Source: Ficedula albicollis (Eukaryota; Chordata; Aves; Passeriformes; Muscicapidae). Taken from it: a DNA stretch of 64,000 nt. The notes below the pieces were generated by a model. The model saw nothing but the letters and a program-made list of their open reading frames with translations. It had not been told where the DNA came from and ran no database searches. The position numbers were made by a program, and so were the translations under genes. Location of the stretch: the NCBI RefSeq assembly GCF_000247815.1, contig NC_021700.1, positions 20,600,746 to 20,664,745 on the forward strand. Reading direction: 5' to 3'. Shown piece after piece: positions 1 through 9,560 of the stretch (positions are counted from its first letter, which is position 1; each line of letters begins with the position of its first letter).

Positions 1-2311
1 CAAGGGAAATCCAGAACTACCGGTGACTCACTGCTAAATTGGAATACCAGGTAAGGGGGCATTTTCAGAGGACTGGAGCTAGGACATCCATCACTTTCTA
101 TGATTCACTTCTTCCCTGAAACAGCAGGTAGCTGCACCTAAACATGGTATAAACTGCTTTAAGGTATTAGGTAACAAGAGTGTCTCAAATCTGAGTTCTT
201 TCTGACACAAACCCATTAATGACACAGCAAATGTATTTAGTCCAACATTTTCTCCGTATGTTTAATTTTCAGTATTTCCAGGCATTCAGAATAAACATCA
301 GTATAGATGTTCCTGTGTCTGTCTGATTAAATACTTTAAATAGAATTTTCATTGTCTGAGAAATCAATGCAGGTGAAACCCTAAAAGGCACAGTTCATGC
401 TTAACAAGTCTATTAATTTTGATTGGCAAATGAGACAGGGTTTCAATCTTCCTGATATCCATCCAAGATCTTTATGGAACTCAATTTTTGGTTAATGCAA
501 TCAGAAGCATTACCAGTTACTTAGCAAAAGCATTTTTGATGTTTGAACTAATAATAATTGAATACTGAAGAAAGAGTTGAAGAGAGACAAGGCAATTGGA
601 AGAACAATTAAAAAGTCTGTTGCAGTATATCCACATATTATACATGTGGATAAACAAGGAATTATCCCTAGCAATAATGCAGTGTTTGACATTTATAAAA
701 GATTTTGAATGAGATTGCAGAAACATATTTTTTTCTCTCAATTAATTGGTGGTAATGTAAGTTCTTGCATTAGCTACCATAGATAATTCAGTGGTTAATA
801 CAGGCTTCATATTATAATTAACTTGTACAGGAAGTTTTTCAATGTAAAAAGGCCTGATCTGTCTGGCCTGAGCACTGAATGCACACATCTACCCAATATT
901 GTGAGAAGCTATGGTATTAGTTAATTCAGCAATTCCACATGCAGCCAGCAGTTTCATTTTTACCTGTACACATGAGTGCACTGCTGCGATGCTGCCTTAT
1001 GGATGACCCTTTGTAACACACAGGGACTAGATTTGTGAACAGTATTAGATAGATCTTTTTCTTTAATAAATCCAAATTCTACAATTTTCAGAGAAAATAC
1101 TTTGTTCTGACTTATAAAGGGCTTCTGTGCCCTTATTTCAGTACTCCCTTATTATTAATTTATGTAATCATTTCAACGTCTGGTCTTTGACTGATGCAAC
1201 TGATTCTGCTTGTTCTGCCCATGTCGATTTCTCTCCTGATAGGCATGACACTGACATGTTTTGGGAAGCATGTTAGGTTCCCTTAGCATGGTTGTGGGAA
1301 GGAGACATGAGGGATGTGGGGCTCCTCTGGCTGGGGAGTGCCCTCTGGGGCCCCATCAGTCACTGCAGGGAAAGCTGAGGAAGGGACTTGGGATGGGAAG
1401 ACTTCTCAGGTTCACAGGTCCACAAGCATTGGCTGAAGCTCAGCCCCCCCTGGCCTCGCGGATATTGAGAGCCCAGACTTTTGCAGGAGAGGTGGTTTGG
1501 TTTTCCTTCATTGATGGGTGTGATCAGCAGAGGCTAGTGCAGATGTGCTTCAGCATTTTCACTGAGGGGAAACACAAACACCGGTGGAAAATCCCATGCT
1601 GCTAGTGGCTGTAGAGCAGCCCACATTGGTTAATACCAGTACTTATTATATTTCATTAGCATTAATTCCCTAAGTATATAGATAATATATTCATAACATA
1701 ATTCCATAATATTATAGAGGAATCATATCTATCTTATATTGCATCTATGTAGCACACATCTGAAGACTGTAGTAACTGACAGCTGAGGTATCTTATGACT
1801 GATTTTTGATTTTCTTTTCTTTCTTCCTATTAGATGACTACAGGAGTACAGGAAATAAACCAAAACCAGTCTGTGACTGACAGGACTGAACATGCAACAC
1901 CAGATCAGTGGTTTTTCTATTAATAATTCCAGTTCTGAGACATTTTGCTATAATATGTAAATGTGGATTTTTAAATAATAGATGAGAATTTCTTTTTTAG
2001 CAAAGTGTAAGCATATTTGCATACAGTTTGCCAAAATTAGTTTCTCTGAAGGGGGAATAAAGATGCACACATAAAATATCAAGACAGGAAGGATGGTCCA
2101 GCAATTACACCATCAGCTAAATGGGAGAATTTTTTCTGAGTTTTCTCTTTCATATGTAATAAATTACTCAAGCACAATGTTTCCTCTACATTCTCCCTTT
2201 GCAGAACATTCTAGATGGTTTTTCCATTCTGAACACCAGTCCTACACAAATTAATCTAACTAGTGTCCACATGCCTTCATTCTCATTGTAGCTGCTTTGA
2301 CAGGGATTACC
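1..2311. other. AT-rich stretch, no gene recognised
   Basis: This stretch holds AT-rich single-copy-looking DNA. A slightly GC-richer patch at 1261-1605 has a 114-codon open frame on the plus strand, but its translation shows no domain, signal peptide or membrane segment that I recognise, and the surrounding bases give no sign of a real exon. I see no CR1 or LTR motif. It could be intronic or intergenic. Confidence 0.5.
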
Positions 2312-2446
2312 TGTGTGTCTCAGTTTTGAGATAAATTTAGGAGAAGACACTCTGTAATGAGTTGTCTCTTCTACCTCATATTTATGTGTGTCTCAGTTTT
2401 GAGATAAATTTAGGAGAAGACACTCTGTAATGAGTTGTCTCTTCTA
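2312..2446 (+). repeat. 62-bp direct tandem duplication
   Basis: Two copies of a 62-bp unit lie at 2312-2373 and 2385-2446, separated by 11 bases, with a period of 73. I found no difference between the copies. Each contains the words GAGATAAATTTAGG and GAGTTGTCTCTTCTA. The duplication is either very recent or an assembly product; several similar ones occur in this window. Confidence 0.9.
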
Positions 2447-3465
2447 AAAGGGTTCCAACAATCCATTTTGCCCACAAGAAATTAATACTAATGGATGAAA
2501 ATGAGAAAAAAACCCCAACAGTTCATTAACCAGCAGAATGTCCACAAGGCAGGAGGAAAAAGAAAAATAAATAACTGATAGATAAGAAACTGTCAGACCT
2601 TCCAGGGCACAGGAAGTAACTGATCTGGAGCCTTTGGGTGTGCTTTGTCTCCCCAGCTCAGCTTCCCAAGGTGTGGGGCTGGAACGGAGTGACCCCTCTC
2701 CCTCAGGTCCAATTTCTCTGGTCTTGGACTAACAAGCTGTCCAGTTCACCTCAAAAAGCAGCTGAAGAATCACTGCTACAACTTCTCCAAGGCCAGGGAA
2801 GGGAAAAAAACCTTTGCCTTGGTCAACAAAACCAAGCTAACCAAGCAAAACCAAACACCAGAACATCGTGGACACCTAGGGAATAAGGCTTTGAAAAAAG
2901 CCCGCCACAGAGCCCAAAGCTTCCCCAGCCACACACCTTAATGATGGAATACCACCATGGGGTATAGAGCAGAGGATCAGGGAATAGCCTATCACTGTAA
3001 ATCACTCCAAGATTCTGAGAGCACATCTTTTTCAGTGCCACTGAAGGTTAGCTCGTTCATTCCTGCTCTTTGCTGTAATTCGCCTTCTGCACCCTGTTCT
3101 GCAAGACGTGGTCCTGAAGTGTGTTGAGGTTAAGGCAAGCAGTCCCGAACTCAGTAGCTCTCTTATGGATTAGCTAATTGGACTGAAAATTTATGCAATT
3201 AATTTAAAAAGAAAACTAGCCTAGAAGTTTAACCCCAGGAGAGCAGCAGCTGTCCTGACATCCTGACATAATAGGTACTTAGAGTGTGGGAGTCCAGGGT
3301 GCTCCCCTGGATTCCCTGGAGGCCTTGAGACCCCCCTGGCAAGGCTCTCAAAGACCTGGAATGGGTCCCCGAAGTCTTGGGGGCTGGATTTCTGCCCCTG
3401 GAAAAATCTACCAACATTGAGGAAAGAAATACAAGCCACCAAAATCAATAAAGTCTAAATTAGAG
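2447..3465. other. No gene recognised; GC-richer patch upstream of an LTR
   Basis: The part from about 2600 to 3160 and the part from 3230 to 3465 are richer in G+C than their surroundings. The second abuts the LTR that starts at 3466 and might be internal retroviral sequence, but I cannot identify a primer-binding site, polypurine tract or coding frame in it. The open frames at 2638-2886, 2823-3041 and 3221-3448 match nothing I recognise. Confidence 0.35.
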
Positions 3466-3915
3466 TGTTAGAATGTAGAAAAGTTAGATTTTTAGGAATG
3501 TTTATATTAGAGGGTTTTAGCTAACATGGAGGATTTGGGGCATGGTATGTCTTCTTCCTCCTTCTTCTTCATGTCACCCATGTTGGATGGCATGTTGGGA
3601 CTCTCAGATTGGATGGGGACAAAGCTGGACAATGTTATAAGACTGTAGTGTATTGGAAACTAATTGTAAATATTAAGTATGTAATTTAGAGTACAAAAGA
3701 TAAGACCTGCCTCTGCCAGGGATGTCTGGCTGAACAGATCGCTGTTAGCTGGACAAAGAACTTTTGAGATAAGAAACAATAAACAACCTTGAAAACTCTG
3801 AGAACAGCCTCCTCCAGTCTCTCCTCAGCAGCCATCAGAAAAACCCAAATCCTAGTCCACCTTTATGTCCTCCTGAGGTGCTCTCAAGTCTAAGGAGACA
3901 CCACAGGCTGCCACA
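3466..3915 (+). mobile_element. ERV LTR, plus sense
   Basis: The segment opens with TGTTAGAATG and has the order expected of a retroviral LTR in plus sense. A TATA-like TTATAAG lies near 3635, and the polyadenylation signal AATAAA sits near 3778 inside the phrase AACAATAAACAACCTTG. A short C/T-rich U5-like tail follows. I recognise the phrase around the polyadenylation signal from common songbird ERV LTRs, but I cannot give a family name with certainty. The right end is uncertain: CCACA at 3911-3915 is the best terminal candidate, and I see no convincing target-site duplication. This is probably a solo LTR or the end of a degraded provirus. Confidence 0.65.
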
Positions 3916-4432
3916 TTATAGCACTTTTTTTTTTCTTGTTTTTCAAGAAATGGGTATGCACTGTACTTAAAAAGAATTTTAGAATTTTTAATGATCATAG
4001 TTCAGTAACATTAGAAAGAAAAATACAAAACTGAAAGAGCATTAATTTTATTTGCAGTCCTGGATTTCACTACATTCTATTTGATGCCTGAAACACAACA
4101 TAAGTACACAGATTTTTCAGATAAATCCTCTACAGGTTATATGGTTTTGTCAATGCAAATCAATTGATTACACTGCTTTCAGAGCCCTTGAAAACACCAA
4201 AGCTCTTGCTGCCAGTTTCTGTGAAAAAAGCCAAAATGCTATAGTCAAGTTTTCTAAGAAACCAGTCCTCAGAAGCATCTTATCACCAGTTTTAATAGTA
4301 AGCCATGATTGCTTTCTCAGTTTTCCCAGCTAAAAGATGCTACAGTTATTTCCATACCAAGTATAAAACGTGACATAGTACTTCATCTGAAAGGAGGGGT
4401 TCCAATTTTCTTATGGACAAGACAAAGAGAAT
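3916..4432. other. AT-rich spacer, nothing recognised
   Basis: This is AT-rich DNA between an LTR and a CR1 tail. I see no coding frame, repeat or RNA gene. Confidence 0.5.
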
Positions 4433-4870
4433 AATAGAGTCATGGAATCACAGAATGTTAAGGGGTTTGAAAGAACCTTAAATATCATCTATCCCCACCC
4501 CTCCCTGCCACAGGTCGGTGCACCTTCCAATAGATCAGGCTGCTCAAAGCCCCATCCAACCTGGCTTTGAACACTGCCCAGGATGGAGCATTCACAACCT
4601 CCCTGGGCAACCAGTGCCAGTGTCTCACCACCCTCACAGTACAAAATTTCTTCCTAATACCTATACCAAAATTTTCCAGTTTGTACCTTACAGTTCCTGA
4701 TGAACAGTCCCTCTCTGGTTTCCCTGTAGGCCACTTCCAGATACTGGAAAGTTGATATGAGGTTCTTACACAACCTTCTTTTCTCTAGGTTGAACAGTCC
4801 CAGCTTTCTCAGCCCGTTCTCATACAGAATGTGCTCCAGTCCTCTTATCAACTTTGTTTATTCTATTGGC
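4433..4870 (-). mobile_element. CR1 LINE 3' fragment, minus strand
   Basis: Read on the plus strand, the fragment starts with the reverse complement of a CR1 tail (AGAGTCATGGAATCACAGAA). The usual CR1 3' UTR landmarks follow: the phrase about GCCCCATCCAACCTGGC near 4550, then CACAACCTCCCTGGGCAACC near 4590, then CAGTGTCTCACCACCCTCAC near 4619. CR1 is the dominant avian non-LTR retrotransposon and is usually 5'-truncated, as here. Only 3' UTR sequence is present, so no reverse-transcriptase frame is expected. The right edge is where the resemblance fades, near 4870. Confidence 0.9.
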
Positions 4871-5688
4871 CCTTAATGGTGTGAGAAACAGACTGACTTC
4901 TGCCCTTTGCCTCAGTTGACTCAGAAATTCTGTCTGAGGCAGGTAAAAAGAAGTCAACTCTGCAGGCATCATATCTGTGTGGAAGAGACTTGGCCATTAA
5001 CTTTCCTCCTCTACCTAGCTACTGTAAGGAACATAAATTAGCAAAAAGCTTTTTGAGACCGACATGCTTTTAGTGGCTGGATTTTTCTGCTGTCAGCAGA
5101 AGAGCACTGAGATGATGTCTGCCAGCAGTACTGTCAGCTGGTGCACTGCCAGGAATTCTGACATAAACCTCAGAGGTATATTCACCCTTATGTAATAACA
5201 CTTATAATAAAGGATCCCAAAGTGCTTTGAAACTGCACAAGATATATTCAGGGAATAATTTATCACTAGGGCTTCTCCAGGGCACAGCCATCCCTACACA
5301 TACTGTCAGCTTCTGGGACCTAATAGCAGCATCTTCCATTTAGCTTTTTAAAGCATAGGATGGGTGGTGTCTGTGCTCAAATAATTCTTGATTGTGGGGT
5401 TTGTCCTGTTTAAAACAGAAAGAGGAAAAACCAGTAATACTGAGCATCATCGTGGCTCAGTTCCATGTAAGTTCTTCTTTACAACACAGATATAAACACT
5501 TGCCACTGATTTGAGACCAACCTGGTAAAATCCCCTCAGCTGCTGAAATCTGATGAAACTATCATAAGTTCTGAGCTGCAAAAATTCTCACAGATCCAAG
5601 ACAGCTCAAATTACCACAACTTTCAGAGTATTTTTATGACAATTTGTGGTTCTGCTGTACATATATATCTCTGAATGTTACATTAAGG
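4871..5688. other. Spacer, nothing recognised
   Basis: This is AT-rich sequence without recognisable genes or repeats, ending at the target site of the next LTR. Confidence 0.5.
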
Positions 5689-5693
5689 CCTTG

Positions 5694-6281
5694 TGTAATG
5701 TTTAACCCCAGCTAGCCACCAAGTCCCACACAGCCGCTCGCTCACTTCCCCACCAGCAGGATCTGGGAGAGAATCAGAACAGTAAAAGCTGGAAAGCTCA
5801 CAGGTTGAGATACACACAGTTTAATAAGGAAAGCAAAAGCCCCACACATAAAACAAGCAAACCAAGGAATTAATTCAGAGCTTCCCACAAGCAGGCAGGT
5901 GTTCAGCCATGAGAGGAGAGCAGGGACCCATCACGCGTAACAGTGACTTGGGAAGACAAATGACATCACTCAAAATGTCTGTCCTTCCTCCTTCTTCTCC
6001 CACTTTGTATACTGAGCTTGATGTCACGCGGTCTGGAATATCCCTCTGGTCAGCTGGGCTCACCTGTCCTGGCTGTGTCTCCTCCCAGCCTCCCAGGCGC
6101 TCCCATCTCCACTGCTAGTGTGGCAGTAAGAAAAGCAGAAAAGGCCTTGGCTCTGTGTGAGCTCTGCTCAGCAATAAAAGAAAATCTCTATATCATCAAC
6201 TCTGTGTTCAGCACAAATCCACACAGACACACACCAGTCACTGTGAAGAAAATTAACTCTATCCCAACCAAAATCAGCACA
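5694..6281 (-). mobile_element. Solo ERV LTR (588 bp) with 5-bp target-site duplication
   Basis: The element begins TGTAATGTTTAACCCC and ends ATCAGCACA. It is flanked by a perfect 5-bp duplication, CCTTG, at 5689-5693 and 6282-6286. Sense is minus: on that strand the LTR starts TGTGCTGATTTTGGTTGGG, has a TATA-like AGTATACAAAG near 6010, and has an ATTAAA-type polyadenylation signal near 5822. A 5-bp duplication favours a class III (ERVL-like) integrase; ERV1 usually gives 4 bp and ERVK 6 bp. No polypurine tract or primer-binding site abuts it, so it is a solo LTR. I recognise the type as a widespread avian LTR but do not name the family. Confidence 0.85.
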
Positions 6282-6286
6282 CCTTG

Positions 6287-7973
6287 AAACAGCTTGTATG
6301 AGTTACCTCCCTCATTCTCTCCTGCTGCAAATGGTTAAACTGAATCAAATATTTTGGAAATTATTTCCCACTGCTGCTTGGAATTAGTAATAACAACTGT
6401 CTTCATTATGGGATGCTTCAGAATAGGAGAAAAGAGAGTATATGCAATTGCAAGGTTGGGAGAAGCTTCATTAAAACCAGTATCCATAAATGCTCATTAC
6501 AGTGAAACAAGATTATACAATTGCTGGTTAACATTAAGGTTGGGGTTTTTTTCACTCAGAACAGAAATTGGCGGCTGTAAAAACTACCAAACTAGCAACC
6601 TGATGCATTTTAAAATAAAGTCCAGTAAATGTGACTTATGAAAACAACCCAAACATACTAAAACAATCCAGTAGAACATGCCTCTTAGGACTGAGGGAAT
6701 GATACTTTGGAACAAATTATAAAGCCAAGATTGTTCCGGTCTCAACATATAATTTAATTTCATTCTAGAAAGAAAGCAGTCAGTTTTAGGTGTATTGTAC
6801 TCTTTTTTGCATGAAGGTAAACTGAGGTTTGTATTTTGTTGTTAAAGGAATAGAGAAAAATGTACTGGCAATGCTAATAGTGGCATAATATTTTGCTGTT
6901 TTGGACTTTAGCTTGTATTAGAGCTCCAATATGTTTGGTACACCAGCGCTTAATGGTGGAGTTCTTTTATTTAAGGTACAATAGTTTACAGTCTGTTTCT
7001 ATTTCTTTTCAGATTTGCCTATAGGTTAAATGGGACTGTTGAATGGTGAGTGGGTTTTGCTGGCTACTTTTTGATTCTTTAGTTTATGGATTATTTTATC
7101 AATGGGTATCACAGTATTTCAAGTTGTTCTGCATTATTGATGGTATACTGTAGAAGCAGCAATTCGTATTCATTGCCTCTTTATTTTTAGATGTTTTGTT
7201 ACAAATGGGTGTTTTGATAGTTTAGGTAAAGTGTTTAATTGTTTAATGCTTTTTGTCTTTATATTCGTTATTTTAAATGTTGTTTGAGTTTCTTTGGGTT
7301 TTTGAAGTATTCACTTTTGAGGAAGTTAATGTTCAAAATATATGGGGCTTTTGGACTAGTTACAATAGGGTGTTTCTTTTTTTCATTTTTAGTTAGGTTT
7401 ATATTAGTTTCTACTAAAGTTAAATTTTGTGATTTTTTTTGTTACATTAGCAATAGAAATAGATTTTGCTTTCATATATTTTGATGGCATTAATATACAT
7501 ACTATACACTAGTGTTGTCTAAGCTTTATATTTTTGTGGTTTTAATGTGCTACTAGGCTAACAAATTTACATGGTCTAAAAAACATGGTTTTCTCTAGCC
7601 TCTACTGTGCTAGAGGCATGGCTTTTTTAAGTTTGATTATTTTTCTTTCTTTGAGTATATGTTTTAGAGGGTTTTTTAAGGGGATCAGATATGTCATCAT
7701 TATTATGTCCGGCAGTTTGTCCATGGGCAATTGGAGCTGGTTTTTTTGGTGGAACTTCTTTTCTGAGTCTTGTATTTTTGAATTTATGCATTCGTGCTAG
7801 AGCAGCAGTGCATCTTTTATTTTACTTTTTCATGAGTCTCTCACAATTATGCAGGGAGAATTATTTTGTGGGATGTACTTTCTTTTTTTATTTGGGGGAA
7901 GTTTGTGTTTGGTATTAGAATTCTTGATCTGTATTGCTGAGATTTGGAGAAGGCCTTTTTTTTTTTCTTTGTG
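6287..7973 (-). mobile_element. Strand-skewed, probably ERV internal sequence, heavily decayed
   Basis: From about 6800 rightward the plus strand is rich in T and poor in C, so the minus strand is A-rich and very G-poor. In the row 7621-7680 I count 35 T, 11 A, 11 G and 3 C. Read on the minus strand, the part at about 7830-7973 gives a Lys/Asn/Gln-rich peptide that could continue the gag-like sequence to the right. I cannot identify protease, reverse transcriptase or a zinc knuckle here. The hydrophobic plus-strand frames at 7239-7484, 7585-7800 and 7691-7918 are what T-rich DNA gives by chance. From 6287 to about 6800 I see nothing recognisable. Confidence 0.4.
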
Positions 7974-8391
7974 AAAAGCTGGAAAGCTCACAGGTTGAGA
8001 TACACACAGTTTAATAAGGAAAGCAAAAGCCCCACACATAAAACAAGCAAACCAAGGAATTAATTCAGAGCTTCCCACAAGCAGGCAGGTGTTCAGCCAT
8101 GAGAGGAGAGCAGGGACCCATCACGCGTAACAGTGACTTGGGAAGACAAATGACATCACTCAAAATGTCTGTCCTTCCTCCTTCTTCTCCCACTTTGTAT
8201 ACTGAGCTTGATGTCACGCGGTCTGGAATATCCCTCTGGTCAGCTGGGCTCACCTGTCCTGGCTGTGTCTCCTCCCAGCCTCCCAGGCGCTCCCATCTCC
8301 ACTGCTAGTGTGGCAGTAAGAAAAGCAGAAAAGGCCTTGGCTCTGTGTGAGCTCTGCTCAGCAATAAAAGAAAATCTCTATATCATCAACT
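7974..8391 (-). repeat. 418-bp exact copy of the LTR interior (5784-6201)
   Basis: Bases 7974-8391 match 5784-6201 at a constant offset of 2190, and I found no difference. The copy lacks both LTR ends, so neither the TGT nor the ACA terminus is present. Its flanks show no target-site duplication. It therefore did not arrive by normal integration. On its right the gag-like sequence stops abruptly, and on its left a Lys-rich minus-strand frame resumes. Either a recent segmental copy landed here or an assembler pasted LTR reads into a gap. Confidence 0.9.
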
Positions 8392-9560
8392 TTTCTAATT
8401 TTTGCACAGATGTTTTTATAGCTGCAGTTCTTCCATGTGTTGGGCCATGCGTGGCATCTGCATATGCTCAGAGCTTCTTCACCATATCAAACACGGTCTC
8501 TTTTATCATTTCACTTTGTTATTGCTACAGCAGAAGCATATTTTTGTGGCTTAAGCCGTATAAGTTTTTGCTATATCATGGGTGTATACGGTACTAAGTT
8601 TGGATTTTTAGTTGTTAGGTAACTTGAGAAAATAATTTTTGCTGCTGTTATGTTTCTCAGGTGTTGAATTCTTTGTTCTGTGGTCTTCTACTGGATTTGT
8701 TGCATATAGAGATCATTTGCACACAGATACCTTTGTTCCACACTTTTCAGGATTTGTGCCCAAGACTGTGAGGGTTAGCTTTCTTTGTCATTTTTTGGTC
8801 GATAATCAGATTATGTTTAGAATTGTAGCTTTGCTTGCAGCACCTTAAAGACGGACTAATCAACTAATTATAGATTTACCAGGCTGTTGAGTGTAATTTT
8901 TTATTTTTTTTTTTTTAGGTTATGAAGGTTTTTAGGGAAAAGGACTCAGTAGTGATTTTTGATTTTATGTCTGTTGTTGGAGCTGGCTTTGAGGGTCCTT
9001 CCCCTGGATTATTACTGTCTATTGGTCAATGGTTCTGGTTTTATTTATTTTTTTCATGGTAGCAGCTACTAGCAGTTTAGGCTTACTGTTTGGTTTAGCT
9101 GTTGGCTTAGGTTTACTCTCTAGTTTAATTACAGCTTGAGTAACTGGGGCACTGGCTGCAGCCTGAGTGAGTGACTGGGGTAATTGCTGATTTATTTCCC
9201 TGCTCCCAGCCTTTATTTGATGTTTTACAGTATATTAGCAGCATGCAATAAGCATATGCCAGGGCCTAGCTTATTGCAATGAGCTCTTTCTCTTTGGAAT
9301 TGTCATGGTAGTTTTTCTTCAGATATTTTTACTTCATTTGGGTCCTGAATTTGTTTATGTGAAAATGTTAATGTTGGGAGATCAGAAAATTCTTCTAGGG
9401 TTCAGCTCAGTTTTTCTTGTTTTTATGCTATTTAGGATTTTTTACGCTTGGGTTTACTTTTGGGTCCGAAGTTTCACTAGATTTTTTGGACATACCAGCC
9501 CTCACTCTAGACACACTGCAAACCATATAAAGGAAGTTTATCAGAAAAAAATATTAGGAA
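8392..9560 (-). pseudogene. gag-like: Decayed ERV gag-like gene, minus strand
   Basis: On the minus strand, one frame runs from 8759 to about 8513 with in-frame stops at 8690 (TAG), 8573 (TAG) and 8513 (TGA). Near 8505 it shifts by one base, and the reading continues to 8392 with a TGA at 8470. The translated stretches resemble the capsid part of avian ERV Gag: a helix-rich segment with RYLCANDLYMQQ, then KYASAVAI, then ETVFDMVKKL and AYADATHGPTHG. Upstream, about 9190-9030, is a Pro/Ala/Lys-rich stretch typical of the region ahead of capsid. A possible start lies near 9530. Gag forms the viral core, but this copy cannot encode it. The sense strand is A-rich and G-poor. Family assignment is from memory of such proteins and needs a search. 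Confidence 0.6.

Noticed and set aside
1261..1605. 114-codon frame in a GC-richer patch as a possible exon
   Set aside because: No domain, no splice pattern that I could follow and no codon bias beyond the local composition.
5694..8391. Reading 5694-6281 and 7974-8391 as the two LTRs of one short provirus
   Set aside because: The left LTR has its own target duplication on both sides, and the right copy lacks both termini, so they are not a provirus pair.
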